A stretch of 64,000 nucleotides of DNA from Halomontanus rarus (GCF_017357405.1 NZ_CP071597.1:2914001-2978000), one strand, 5' to 3'. Counted from the stretch's first letter, positions 50,214-58,700 are shown. Numbers and translations: made by a program. The notes: generated from the sequence alone by a model not told the origin.

Positions 50214-50795
50214 TCACCCTGTTCGAGGGTCAATATCTCTGAGAGTTTTATTTAGTGCAGTGAGCACATCGCTGTCTGATGGGCCGGTGCCCCAGTTATA
50301 CTGCTGTGTGGTGACCAGAGGGCCAGTATCCCAAGCGATCAGTAGTTGCGGCTCGGGATCACCCTCTGCGAATCCCTGCGGATCAAACGCCTCTTCGTAC
50401 GCATCACTCTGAACCCATGATAGCCACGTACTCTGTGCCTCCCCGCCAAGTAACGCGATTGCCCGCTTCTCTTCAAGCCACTCGACCGCTTTGGAGACTT
50501 CGATATCCGGAGTATCTTGTATCACGATTAGGTCCGCATCTCCCGGTACGTCTACTATCTGGACCGTATCCGGGATTGAAAGCTCAACATCCTCATCGAC
50601 ATAGACTGGACGTTGCTGGAGGTGTTCGTACTCTTCAGGAGTTTCCTCCTCTCCACTGAGTGCCGAACATCCGGCCAACGCTCCTGTGACTGCAGTCCCC
50701 GAAGTGGCGAGAACACCGCGACGCGTCAAATATTCGGTACTGTCACAGGTTTGCTCGACAGTCTGAAACTGCCAACACTGTTTCTTGGAGGGCAT
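50214..50795 (-). CDS. Tat-exported lipoprotein
   Basis: A 193-residue protein. The start at ATG 50795 gives MPSKKQCWQFQTVEQTCDSTEYLTRRGVLATSGTAVTGALAGCSALSG: a twin-arginine motif (TRRGVLAT) and a lipobox-like LAGC, so it is probably exported by Tat and lipid-anchored. The mature part is acidic with ALNKTLRDIDPRTG at the end and contains a Trp-rich QSTWLSWVQSDAY. Adjacent to a membrane-associated protein on the same strand. Function not recognised. Confidence 0.7.
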   Translation of the reverse strand: MPSKKQCWQFQTVEQTCDSTEYLTRRGVLATSGTAVTGALAGCSALSGEEETPEEYEHLQQRPVYVDEDVELSIPDTVQIVDVPGDADLIVIQDTPDIEVSKAVEWLEEKRAIALLGGEAQSTWLSWVQSDAYEEAFDPQGFAEGDPEPQLLIAWDTGPLVTTQQYNWGTGPSDSDVLTALNKTLRDIDPRTG

Positions 50796-50994
50796 AGTCG
50801 AATAGGTGAAAGGGGTTGGTGATGAAAATGTTGGTCTCTCCCCTATCTGTACTGAGCGATTCGTCAGACACAATCTGTAGTTGACTCTCGTGCAAGACTT
50901 ACGCCCTGTATTCAGCACGATTCTCAAAATTTCACTGGTATCTGATAGAAGTCACAGTGGTAAGTTCGCACACGTAGTTACCGAACCGCCCGAT

Positions 50995-51831
50995 TCAGTT
51001 ACTCGCGGTTCGCGACGCGCTCGGATTCGTACCGTGGCTGTATCCCCAGCGATCGGGCCGCCGCCGCCGAGACGTGACCATTCGATCGCCGACCGTCACC
51101 GGTTCCTTCGAGACGTCTTCGATGAGTGCGGTCAGCTCACGCCGGTAGGATTCCGGTCGGTCCTCCTGGACGGTGATCGTGTCCTTCGTCCGGTGATGGG
51201 TGCCGCGATTCGCGAGATACGCGAGCACGAACATCTCGCGGGTTTCGTAGGATGCGTCCTCGAGATACCACGGAAGCGTGAGGTCCTCGAGGTCGGCCTT
51301 CGGTCTGACCGGTGCGCCGAGTACGGCGAGTGTCAGACCGAGAAGTGACGCGTGTTCGGTCGGTCGAACCTCCGTTGCGCGCGAGTCGTCTTCGTGTTGA
51401 AAGTTGAACTCGAGGCCGACCATCTCGAGCGCGTCGATCACGCGCGATCGGTGCTGGCGGTGGTTCAGTGCGAACGACGATTGAAAGTGCTCTTCGGCGA
51501 TCGAGCCGCCGGAAAAGACGTTCGCGACGAGCGTGTTGAGGCCGACGAACGCTCGGTCCAGGTATCGTGCGTCGAGCCACCCGAGGTCGCGGGCGGTGTC
51601 GATCCCGCGGACGACGTCCGGTTTCGAACCGGACTCGAGTCACGGGCGGATGCGACCGCGTGGGATCTCGAGTGCGGTCGAGATCGCGCTCGAGCCCTTG
51701 TTTGGATGCTCGGATGCGTACCGCATGACCGCTTCGTAGTCCATAACCGCGGTGTAGGGGTCCTCGTAGGCGGGCGTGTTGTAGGTGCGCGCGAGGTCGC
51801 GCTCGTCGAGGACCACGACGTTGTCGGGCAT
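50995..51831 (-). pseudogene. Hypothetical gene interrupted by an in-frame TGA
   Basis: One frame of 279 codons from ATG 51831 to the stop at 50995. It begins MPDNVVVLDERDLARTYNTPAYEDPYTAVMDYEAVMRYASEHPNKG. Codon 64 is TGA (51640-51642), after GRIRP and before LESGSKPDVVRGIDTARDLGWLDARYLDRAFVGLNTLVANVFSGG. Related haloarchaeal proteins would be expected to have a Trp (TGG) at this position, so this is a one-base nonsense change. The rest, including ASLLGLTLAVLGAP and REMFVLAYLANRGTHHRTKDTITVQEDRPESYRRELTALIEDV, stays open. N-terminal HTH-like; function not recognised. Confidence 0.65.
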
Positions 51832-52189
51832 GATTCCGATGTGGGGTGTACAGGGGTAAGAATTGTGTCTCTTTCGTCGGTTGTTCTGAAACGCTCGATT
51901 TCAGGAGGTATGAACTATCCAAGGGGTGCTTGTAGGTTTTCTACGGGGGTTTGATTCTCAGAGTTGAAACCGTCTGTAAACAGGCCTAGAATTCAGGACT
52001 GCTTGAAGTTCTGTTTGGCAGTAACGTTTATGGTGTGCTGATTCCCGGTAGTGATTAGCGCCGAAAACGGTCTGAAGTGGGTGGTGGCACGAGGTTGGCG
52101 GGTTCATCCCCTTCGTGCCTGCTCGAGTGGTGTGCGCTACTCGAGATAAGCTTTGTGATCGTTTCTGCGGTGTGAATAAAAGGCCAGAT
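51832..52189. other. Upstream region of the pilin array
   Basis: About 360 nt with no gene I can support. The right end has a TATA-like GATAAGCTTTG near 52146-52156, about 40 nt before the first pilin ATG, and is the best promoter candidate for the three rightward pilin genes. Confidence 0.4.
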
Positions 52190-52597
52190 ATGAAAATCAC
52201 AAAGAAACTAATCGGTAACGAAGAAGAACGTGCAGTATCGCCCGTTATAGGGGTCATTTTGATGGTCGCTATAACCGTGATCCTCGCAGCTGTTATTGCA
52301 GCGTTTGTGCTGGATCTCGGTCAGAGTCAAAGTGCAAGTGCTGCTGCTGGTTTCCAATTTGATGAGGATGGAACTGATGTGGATGTAACAATGATTAGTG
52401 CAGACCGTCTTGATGAAGATACTGCTGGTAGCGGAGACTATCTAATTGAAGTCCACTGCGGCGGTGGCGGTGGACATAGCACTGGATCGACAATGAGTGT
52501 TGGAGCAACGGAGACTTGCTCCGGTAGTCCCTCTGAAATTGTCGTTGTTGGTGTCTATCAAGGAACGGAAACAACGGTCGCAACGTGGAGCGCCTGA
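52190..52597 (+). CDS. Type IV pilin-like protein 1
   Basis: A 135-residue protein with a class III signal, [38 protein letters not shown], where the prepilin peptidase would cut before the hydrophobic helix. The rest is a beta-rich pilin body with [11 protein letters not shown], a Gly-rich CGGGGGH segment and TTVATWSA at the end. It is exported and assembled on the cell surface. No pilus ATPase (PilB) or membrane (PilC) gene is nearby. First of three tandem paralogues. Confidence 0.88.
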   Translation: MKITKKLIGNEEERAVSPVIGVILMVAITVILAAVIAAFVLDLGQSQSASAAAGFQFDEDGTDVDVTMISADRLDEDTAGSGDYLIEVHCGGGGGHSTGSTMSVGATETCSGSPSEIVVVGVYQGTETTVATWSA

Positions 52598-52602
52598 TCA
52601 AA

Positions 52603-53019
52603 ATGAGTTTAAAATCAAAATTGGTTGGGAGTGAAGACGAGCGGGCAGTCTCCCCTGTTATTGGTGTCATTCTGATGGTTGCGATTACCGTAATTCTCGC
52701 AGCTGTTATTGCGGCATTCGTGCTGGATCTCGGACAGAGTCAAAGCGCGAGTGCAGCAGCGGGGGTGACATTTGAGGAGCATTCCGGAGGAGTCGATGTA
52801 ACACTCATTAGTGCTGATCGAGTTGATGAAACGGGCAGTTCCTTAGAGATTTCCACGACTGTTGAGCCCTCTGCTGGGGGTTGTAGCGGCAGTTTAGATC
52901 AGGTTGGAAAGACTGTCACTTGTGATGATGGGGCTACTCCAGCTGGTCAGCCAACCAGCATCAACGTTGTTGCAACGTACGAAGGAACTGAAACTACCGT
53001 CGCCACATGGAGTGCATAA
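52603..53019 (+). CDS. Type IV pilin-like protein 2
   Basis: A 138-residue paralogue with the same first 45 residues ([36 protein letters not shown]) and the same C-terminal [12 protein letters not shown], but a divergent middle ([31 protein letters not shown]). Starts 5 nt after the stop of copy 1, so it is co-transcribed. The conserved ends and variable middle suggest recombination or antigenic-type variation. Confidence 0.88.
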   Translation: MSLKSKLVGSEDERAVSPVIGVILMVAITVILAAVIAAFVLDLGQSQSASAAAGVTFEEHSGGVDVTLISADRVDETGSSLEISTTVEPSAGGCSGSLDQVGKTVTCDDGATPAGQPTSINVVATYEGTETTVATWSA

Positions 53020-53021
53020 CA

Positions 53022-53423
53022 ATGGAGCTAAGGAAAAAATTAATCGGTAACGAGGAGGAACGTGCAGTTTCACCAGTTATAGGCGTCATTCTGATGGTCG
53101 CAATCACTGTGATCCTTGCGGCTGTGATCGCAGCATTCGTGCTTGATCTTGGACAGAGTCAAAGTGCGAGTGCAGCAGCTGGGGTGACATATGAGGAATC
53201 TGCTGGAACTTCCGGTGAAGTTAAAGTCACATGGATTTCAGCTGATCGAGTAGATGGTAGTTTGAATATTGTAGAAGGAAGTTGTACAGACACCTCTGGA
53301 GGTTCCAGTACAACTACTATAGGCAGTGTAGGAAACAGTGTCTACTGTGATAATACTCAAACAGTCACAATTACTGCGGAATATCAAGGTTCAACGACTA
53401 CAGTATCGACTTGGAGCCCATAA
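53022..53423 (+). CDS. Type IV pilin-like protein 3
   Basis: A 133-residue paralogue of the two upstream genes, sharing [38 protein letters not shown] and ending TTVSTWSP. Its middle region is different again ([33 protein letters not shown]). It starts 2 nt after the stop of copy 2. Lower GC than the chromosome. Confidence 0.88.
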   Translation: MELRKKLIGNEEERAVSPVIGVILMVAITVILAAVIAAFVLDLGQSQSASAAAGVTYEESAGTSGEVKVTWISADRVDGSLNIVEGSCTDTSGGSSTTTIGSVGNSVYCDNTQTVTITAEYQGSTTTVSTWSP

Positions 53424-53483
53424 CTAACGGCATAGTTATCCAGACCTAATTTTTGTTTTATTATTGGATGTCAGCCACATCTG

Positions 53484-53660
53484 TCATTCCTCGGTAGTAT
53501 TAAGGTCATCTGTTTCAAGATAGTTTTCTCCTACCTCAGTAATCGTATAGAACGGATTGCTCCCTTCTGCATCTTTCTCGAGAGCGCCTTCTTTCGCCAA
53601 TCGGTTACACTCTCGGCGGATGTATCCGTTGCTGTAGCTGGTGTTCTTGGCGATATTGTT
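53484..53660 (-). pseudogene. Winged-helix protein, truncated N-terminus
   Basis: The 58-residue end NNIAKNTSYSNGYIRRECNRLAKEGALEKDAEGSNPFYTITEVGENYLETDDLNTTEE is the C-terminal half of a haloarchaeal winged-helix domain (recognition helix NGYIRRECNRL). The first helices are missing, and the sequence upstream at about 53660 switches to an unrelated high-GC frame. It may once have regulated the adjacent element genes. Confidence 0.55.
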
Positions 53661-53661
53661 G

Positions 53662-53871
53662 GGTGACGCGGTGCTGTGCGAGACGGTCGCCGCCCTGGAC
53701 GACCTCGCCGCGCGGGTCGACGACCGTCCCACCGAGAGCGAGCCACGCGATCGATCCGGCCGGGCGATGCAGACCGATATCGCCGACCGCCTGTTCGACC
53801 GCGACGAAGCCGAAGACGACGGGATGGGCTATGGGCATGGGCGCGCGGAGAACTGGCGAGGTAAGAGATGA
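53662..53871 (+). pseudogene. Fragment of an element gene upstream of the integrase
   Basis: An acidic frame VAALDDLAARVDDRPTESEPRDRSGRAMQTDIADRLFDRDEAEDDGMGYGHGRAENWRGKR ends with TGA at 53869-53871, overlapping the integrase ATG at 53868. Its 5' part is missing, and the junction with the winged-helix fragment lies at about 53660. No start codon of its own is convincing. Confidence 0.45.
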
Positions 53872-54880
53872 GCGATGATCTTCAACCGCTCGAACCCTCA
53901 GAGGGCATCGATATGTTCCTCGAGCACCGGCAGCCGAGCATTCGCGAATCCTCGATGCAGAACGCTCGACACCGGCTATCAGTGTTCCTCGAGTGGTGCG
54001 ACGAGACGGGTGTCGACAACCTAAACGACCTGACCGGTCGCGATCTGTCGTTGTTCGTCAGCTGGCGACAGGGTGACGTCGCACCGATCACGCTGCAAAA
54101 GCAGTTGAGTAGTGTCCGGATGGCCCTGCGTTGGTGGGCCGATATCGAGGCCGTCACCGACGGGCTCGCCGAGAAGTTGCACGCTCCCGAACTGCCAGAC
54201 GGTGCCGAATCTCGAGAGGTGTTCCTCGAGGCCGACCGCGCGAAGCAGGCGCTTCGCTACCTCGATCGGCATCACTATGCCAGCCGAGACCACGCGCTAC
54301 TCGCTCTCATCTGGCGAACCGGGATGCGTCGCGGTGCGGTCCGCGGGCTCGACGTCGGCGATCTCGACGAAGACGATCAAGCGATCCGAGTCGAGCACCG
54401 ACCCGAGACCGATACGCCGCTGAAGAACGGCGACTCCGGGACTCGATGGGTCTATCTGGGGCCGCGATGGTTCCAGATTCTCGACGATTTCGTGAACAAT
54501 CCCGATCGAAAGGACGCCGCTGACGAGCACGGTCGCCGACCGTTGTTCACCACGTGCAATGGAACCCGTCCGACCGGCCATTCGATCTACAAGTGGGTGA
54601 TCCGTGCGCACACCCGTGTACGTACGCGGAGTGCCCCCACGATCGAACGCGCTCTGAATGTGAGGCTCTGGACAGCGGCTCGAGTCCATCGAAATGTCCG
54701 TCGGCGCGATCGCCGCACGCGGTCTGCCGCGGTGCGATCACGAATCACCTGAACGAGGACACGGTACCCGAGACGGTCAGCGAGCAGATGGACGTCTCGC
54801 TCGAGGTGCTGTACAAGTACTACGACGCACGCACCGAACGCGAGAAGATGGCGGTTCGCCGGCAGAACATCCCAGATTAA
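53868..54880 (+). pseudogene. int: Tyrosine recombinase (XerC/D-type integrase), frameshifted
   Basis: An integrase of about 337 residues split by a one-base deletion near 54608-54611. The first part (MSDDLQPLEPSEGIDMFLEHRQPSIRESSM...) has the N-terminal SAM-like domain and the first catalytic Arg in ALIWRTGMRRGAVRGLDVGDL. The second part, one frame over, has PCTYAECPHDRTRSECEALDSGSSPSKCPSARSPHAVCRGAITNHL with the His-x-x-Arg motif (HAVCRG) and the catalytic Tyr in DVSLEVLYKYYDART. It would have integrated the element at tRNA-Ala; in this copy it is unlikely to be active. Confidence 0.85.
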
Positions 54881-55200
54881 CTTACAGGAATCGTGATTTC
54901 TAAAACTACCCGAATCAACCGGATTTCACCATCCCAGCGAGTCTATTCGCACTCTGCGCGTTCGGTAATCGCACCGAGTCGTTTGCTCTTTTTATAATTC
55001 CATCCCCGTTTGGGGAGTGTATTCGCTCCGTCGTTCGGCACGGATTACTGGTTGTGTTCGTGAGTTCTTCGAGCGATCCCGGCGAAACACTATCACGAAT
55101 TCTCACCCGGCCACTATCGTTATTGTGGTAATTGTTAACAACACTCGCAACATAGTAGGCTCTGCTCCCGATACGAGCCCATCAAGAGAAGACGACAATA
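54881..55200. other. Intergenic region right of the integrase
   Basis: About 320 nt, moderately AT-rich, without a supported gene. It includes CGTTATTGTGGTAATTGTTAAC at about 55120-55140, which resembles a promoter region for the SnoaL-like gene at 55201. Confidence 0.4.
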
Positions 55201-55632
55201 ATGACTCCGACACCAGAAGAGAACAAGCGGATCGCCCGACAGTTCCCGGAAGAGGTGATTTCGAGGAATAAGATCGATCACATCGACGAAATCTGCACCG
55301 AAAACGTGATCGACCACCACGATACCTTTGGAGAGACCCGAGGTCGCGAGGCACTAAAGGAAACGACTGAATACCTCCACGACGCGTTGGCGGGTCCCTC
55401 GGCCACCGTCGAAGACATCGTCGTCGAGGAAAATCGCGTTGCTCTCCGATGGAACTCACGAGGAATCCACGACGGTAGGTTCTTGGGCTTCGAGCCGACC
55501 GGGAGATCATACGTGGTCGAAGTTACAATGTTCGCTCGTATGAAAGACGGGAAGATTGCCGAGCGATGGGTACTGAGCGACACGCTCGGTATGCTCCAGC
55601 AATTCGGTATCATCGAACTCCCCGACGAGTAA
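55201..55632 (+). CDS. SnoaL-like polyketide cyclase / ester cyclase-family protein
   Basis: A 143-residue protein of the NTF2-like superfamily. MTPTPEENKRIARQFPEEVISRNKIDHIDEICTENVIDHHD is followed by GREALKETTEYLHDALAGPSATVEDIVVEENRVALRWNSRGIHDGRFLGFEPTGRSYVVEVTMFARMKDGKIAERW. The His-His-Asp motif and NTF2 cone fold are typical of SnoaL-like proteins, whose substrates vary widely. No pathway genes surround it, so no specific reaction can be assigned. Confidence 0.82.
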   Translation: MTPTPEENKRIARQFPEEVISRNKIDHIDEICTENVIDHHDTFGETRGREALKETTEYLHDALAGPSATVEDIVVEENRVALRWNSRGIHDGRFLGFEPTGRSYVVEVTMFARMKDGKIAERWVLSDTLGMLQQFGIIELPDE

Positions 55633-55830
55633 CGTGATCCGTGTCACCTATGGGACATCGCACCGGCTTTTCCCAGCCGGAGTGGGTCGAGGGCCGTCGT
55701 GATCGGCTGTCTCGATGACCACAATCAGACGGGACGAATACCGGATGTGGGTCCGAGCAGTGGTGTCGCTCGGCTTTCAGTCCGCGGCCCCGCCGAGGCG
55801 CATCCCTTTCGGGTGCCGTTCCGAGGCGGT

Positions 55831-55861
55831 AGGGACCCGAGTTCGAACCCCGACGAGTCCA
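55831..55861 (+). mobile_element. Degenerate copy of the tRNA-Ala 3' end (right att-like boundary)
   Basis: GACCCGAGTTCGAACCCCGA then CGAGTCCA resembles the T-arm and acceptor end of the tRNA at 42052-42086, sharing the GTTC(A/G)AA core and CGAGTCCA. It sits 13.8 kb downstream on the same strand. It does not fold into a full tRNA here. Likely attR of the element, partly decayed. Confidence 0.45.
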
Positions 55862-55912
55862 CGACTGAACGAACGAAGCGACGTGAAGGAGTGGACTCGC
55901 CGAACATCGCAA

Positions 55913-56000
55913 CCTCGAGACCGAGGGTTCGTCAGTGCGAGCGTCACGTCCTCGCGACCCTGCGATTGTTAGGAAACACGGGGAGGTCGGCGTGACGGTC
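55913..56000 (+). repeat. Second copy of the element left-end repeat
   Basis: Shares CCTCGAGACCGAGGG, GCGATT..., GGAAACACGGGG(A/T)GGTCGGC and GTGA with 42181-42270, in the same order, and like it leads into a GTG start. Spacing differs by a few bases. Confidence 0.5.
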
Positions 56001-56322
56001 GCACTGCGGTCGTCGACTGCGGTCAGATGCGACACCGCCGGGCGAAGTTGTGTGGTCGCGGCCCGAAGACTAGCGGGTCGTTCACTCGAGGCGACCGCTG
56101 CCGACGTTCACCGCGTTCGGCGAGCCCGATCGGATCCTCTCATCGTCCGAGAACTCCACGCGAAGAACGGGAGTCGGTGTGAGGACCGACCCTGCGACGA
56201 CCTCGCGGAATCGAGGCGTCGGCGAGGTGATGCCCGATTCGCTCTTCGAGGCTCACCTCGAGTGTGATTCCGGAGGAGTTGCCCACGAGCGTCAGGAGGG
56301 GTACCGTTCGAATGTACCCGTC

Positions 56323-57015
56323 TCAACAGTACCACTTGTTACAGGATCCCTCACAACACCAGGCTGCGTTGTTACCCGCGCATCCGCACTCGCTGTAACA
56401 GTAGCCACTGTCGTAACAGATACTGACCTCGTATTTTTTCGTACAGCTAAACGTTCCACAGCCGCCGCACTTATCGCCACACTCCTTCTCGATACTGGCC
56501 GTGTCGAGTTCCTGAACGTCGTCGCCGGAGGCGTCGAGCAGTAACTCGACCCCGTCGTCGTCGTAGACCATCACGCCGGCGGATTCGGTTTCGGGATCGA
56601 CGGTAAAGTGTGCGATTCCGTCCTCCAGCGGAACTTTCGTCTGGATCAGCACGCGTCCGGCCTCGCGATTCGAGTCCCAGACCGTATTCACGCGTACGCC
56701 CTCGAACAGTTTCGCATCCAGACTCGACTGCGTCACCTCGTTCATTCGGAGAACCGAGGAATCAGCGCTCGAGAGGACGTCTCGAGCGGACAGTTCCTCG
56801 AGGAGCGGTGCGGTGTTCGTACTCAGTATTGAACCGGCGACGGTGAGGGTGTCGTACGGTGCGCGCAGTTCGGCGCGTTCTTCTACCGTCAGGTGTCCGC
56901 TGGGTTCCGGTTCGGTTGCACTTGCCGTACTCGCGACCATCGTGGACGCGGCGCCGGCGCTCATCCCCTGCAAGAGTCGGCGGCGATTGATCGTATCGTC
57001 GGTTGATTCTGACAT
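56323..57015 (-). CDS. Tat-exported protein with 12-Cys C-terminal domain (candidate halocin-like peptide precursor)
   Basis: A 230-residue protein. The N-terminus has a twin-arginine signal (TINRRRLLQGMSAGAASTMVASTASA). A 140-residue soluble domain, EPSGHLTVEERAELRAPYDTLTVAGSILSTNTAPLLEEL to VELLLDASGDDVQ, contains no cysteine. The last 53 residues hold 12 cysteines: C-x3-C-x2-C-x4-C-x8-C-x5-C-x3-C-x-C-x7-CC-x3-C-x4-C. Disulfide-rich C-termini behind a Tat leader and spacer are known in halocin C8 precursors, but the motifs here are not those of HalC8. Promoter: TATA-like GAAAATTTTTTC, then TTTTGTATACCG. Possibly a secreted antimicrobial or signal peptide; not proven. Confidence 0.75.
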   Translation of the reverse strand: MSESTDDTINRRRLLQGMSAGAASTMVASTASATEPEPSGHLTVEERAELRAPYDTLTVAGSILSTNTAPLLEELSARDVLSSADSSVLRMNEVTQSSLDAKLFEGVRVNTVWDSNREAGRVLIQTKVPLEDGIAHFTVDPETESAGVMVYDDDGVELLLDASGDDVQELDTASIEKECGDKCGGCGTFSCTKKYEVSICYDSGYCYSECGCAGNNAAWCCEGSCNKWYC

Positions 57016-57472
57016 GATACGGTATACAAAACTGCCCTGTCGAAGAAAAAATTTTCTACAGAATGAATATTTTATTAGAATGTATTCAACAATCGTACAT
57101 TCGACGCTTCGTCACCTCTCGTTTCACGGATCTCGATGGATTATCGGTCGAGATCGACCACTTCGTCAGCGTACGCTCGTCCGTCTGTACTCTTTCGAGT
57201 TGCACACCTTCACGGCATCCGTCGTCGGGAACGGTGAGTCGCGGAGGAATCGCCGACAAATATCGTAGCTACTGACGGTCAACGGCCACTATACGTCGAT
57301 CACGCTCAGCTGTACATTCCGGTTCTATTTCTGGGTTCGACTACATGGATGTCATCGAACTCGCAGTCGAACGAACTGGTTGGTGCCGAAGCCGGTTCCC
57401 ACAGTGTAGGAATCGGAATTCCGTTTCAAGTGGATACCCACCCTTCGTTCAACTGTAAGGGGATGACCGACA
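57016..57472. other. Intergenic region between the Cys-rich gene and the DoxX gene
   Basis: About 455 nt of divergent promoter space. It is AT-rich near the left side (57040-57110). The right side ends with GTAAGGGGATGACCGACA before the DoxX start. No gene or repeat supported. Confidence 0.4.
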
Positions 57473-58030
57473 ATGTCAACTAACACTCGAAACCAGCTCG
57501 AAAGCCAGTACGCGGGAATATCGCTCGAGGGAACGCCACACGCGCTGTCGGCGTGGTTCGTCGTCGCGCTGCGGTTCCTACTGGGCGGGATGATCCTGTT
57601 CGCCGGCATCGGGAAGGTCACCGGCGAACCGTTCGACGCCAGCGGTTTCCTCGTCCACGGCGTCGACCCGGCCAGCCCCGTCAGCGGCCTGTACGCCGCG
57701 ATGGCGGGCAACGCCGCCCTCATGGAGATCATCAACGTCGTGGTGCCGGCGACGCAGCTGTTGATCGGCGTGGCGCTGATCTTCGGGGGCTTCCTGCGGT
57801 TGGCCGCACTCGGCGGCGCGCTCCAGATGACCCTCTTCTACCTCGGCGGGTGGGAGGGCGACGTGCTGGCGCTGTTCGACTCGACGCTGATCTACGCCGT
57901 CCTGTTCCTGGCCCTGGCGGCCTTCGGGGCGGGACGGATCCTCGGCGCGGACCGCTACATCGAACAACTCCGAGTCGGCGGCCAGACGCTGGTCGAAACG
58001 TACCCGAAACTGCGGTACATCCTCGGCTAG
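57473..58030 (+). CDS. DoxX-family membrane protein, second paralogue
   Basis: A 185-residue protein with four membrane segments, GTPHALSAWFVVALRFLLGGMILFAGIGKVTGEPFDASGFLVHG, then LLIGVALIFGGFLRLAALGGALQMTLFYLGGW and LIYAVLFLALAAFGAGRILGADR, ending TYPKLRYILG. It is a paralogue of the gene at 26804 (same start motif, HG-x-(N/D)PASP and YPKLxYILG end). Preceded by GTAAGGGGATGACC as an SD-like region. Quinone-linked or unknown membrane role. Confidence 0.85.
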   Translation: MSTNTRNQLESQYAGISLEGTPHALSAWFVVALRFLLGGMILFAGIGKVTGEPFDASGFLVHGVDPASPVSGLYAAMAGNAALMEIINVVVPATQLLIGVALIFGGFLRLAALGGALQMTLFYLGGWEGDVLALFDSTLIYAVLFLALAAFGAGRILGADRYIEQLRVGGQTLVETYPKLRYILG

Positions 58031-58352
58031 CGTGTTCGGACACCTCGGATCAGTTCGGTTCGTATTTTTCGTTTCCAAGTGTGATTTCAGTGATTCGCTA
58101 GCCCATTGTTCACTTCTCGTGCGCTACTCGTCTCAACTCGACGCTCCTCGAGACAACGGCGCTCGACTCGACTCGATTTCACTCCGCTGCTCGAGTCGGT
58201 GGACGAGCCGACGGTACCACGCGACCGACGACGGAGCGACCCGACACGGTGAGCCGCGGCGATCCCGCTGGTACGCTCGGATACCCGACCGCCGAGTGCT
58301 TGCAGTCGCACCGCACACCTTGACGCGGCTGACCGTGGTTTATCCTCCTGTC
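58031..58352. other. Intergenic region between DoxX and the Csp-like gene
   Basis: About 320 nt, high-GC in the second half. No convincing gene, repeat or hairpin. The promoter of the Csp-like gene should lie within the right half; I see no clear TATA box. Confidence 0.35.
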
Positions 58353-58700
58353 ATGGCGCTCCAACAGATCGATCACGCCGATTCCGAAATTCAGAATTGT
58401 ATCGACAACTGTCTCGAGGCGGCGCAGGCTTGCGAGTGGTGTGCGGACGCCTGTGCTGGAGAGGGCGAGGAGATGGCCGAGTGCATCCGCCTCTGTCGAG
58501 ACGTCGCCGATCTGGCCACACTCCACGCTCGCTTTATGGCGCGGGACTCGGACTATCACGCCGACCTCGCGGCGGTCTGTGCCGACGCCTGTGAGGCCTG
58601 TGCGGAAGAGTGCGCACAGCACGACCACGAGCACTGTCAGGTGTGTGCCGATGCCTGCGAGGCCTGTGCGGAATCCTGTCGCGAGATGGCCGCACACTGA
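58353..58700 (+). CDS. Four-helix-bundle, Cys-rich copper-binding protein (Csp-like)
   Basis: A 115-residue protein rich in cysteine and acidic helices: NCIDNCLEAAQACEWCADACAGEG, ECIRLCRDVADLA, AAVCADACEACAEECAQHDHEHCQVCADACEACAESCREMAAH. The repeated CxxxC/CxxC spacing along helices is the copper storage protein (DUF326/Csp) pattern, where thiols inside a four-helix bundle bind many Cu(I) ions. No Tat or Sec signal, so it is cytoplasmic. Start ATG at 58353. No partner copper ATPase nearby. Confidence 0.85.
   Translation: MALQQIDHADSEIQNCIDNCLEAAQACEWCADACAGEGEEMAECIRLCRDVADLATLHARFMARDSDYHADLAAVCADACEACAEECAQHDHEHCQVCADACEACAESCREMAAH

Larger units (their letters stand above)
55633..56322. 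other. Gene-poor stretch with att-like sequence and element left-end remnant
   Basis: About 690 nt without a gene I can support. It contains the att-like copy (55831-55861) and a left-end-like repeat (55913-56000: CCTCGAGACCGAGGG, GGAAACACGGGGAGGTCGGC and GTGA) that mirrors 42181-42270. A degenerate GTG frame follows from 55994. It looks like the beginning of a second, mostly deleted element. Confidence 0.45.

Noticed and set aside
53868..54880. Programmed frameshifting in the integrase
   Set aside because: The junction lacks a slippery heptamer or a clear stimulatory structure, and other genes in the region show the same kind of single-base lesion.
42086..55831. Insertion sequences or transposases within the element
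   Set aside because: I searched the frames by eye for DDE, IS200/IS605 or OrfB motifs and saw none. The flanking 17-nt repeats at 44650/45759 are direct, not inverted ends.
55745..55861. Possible second full tRNA gene at the right att-like site
   Set aside because: Only the 3' arm resembles a tRNA. The 5' acceptor, D-arm and anticodon stem do not pair, so it is treated as an att copy.
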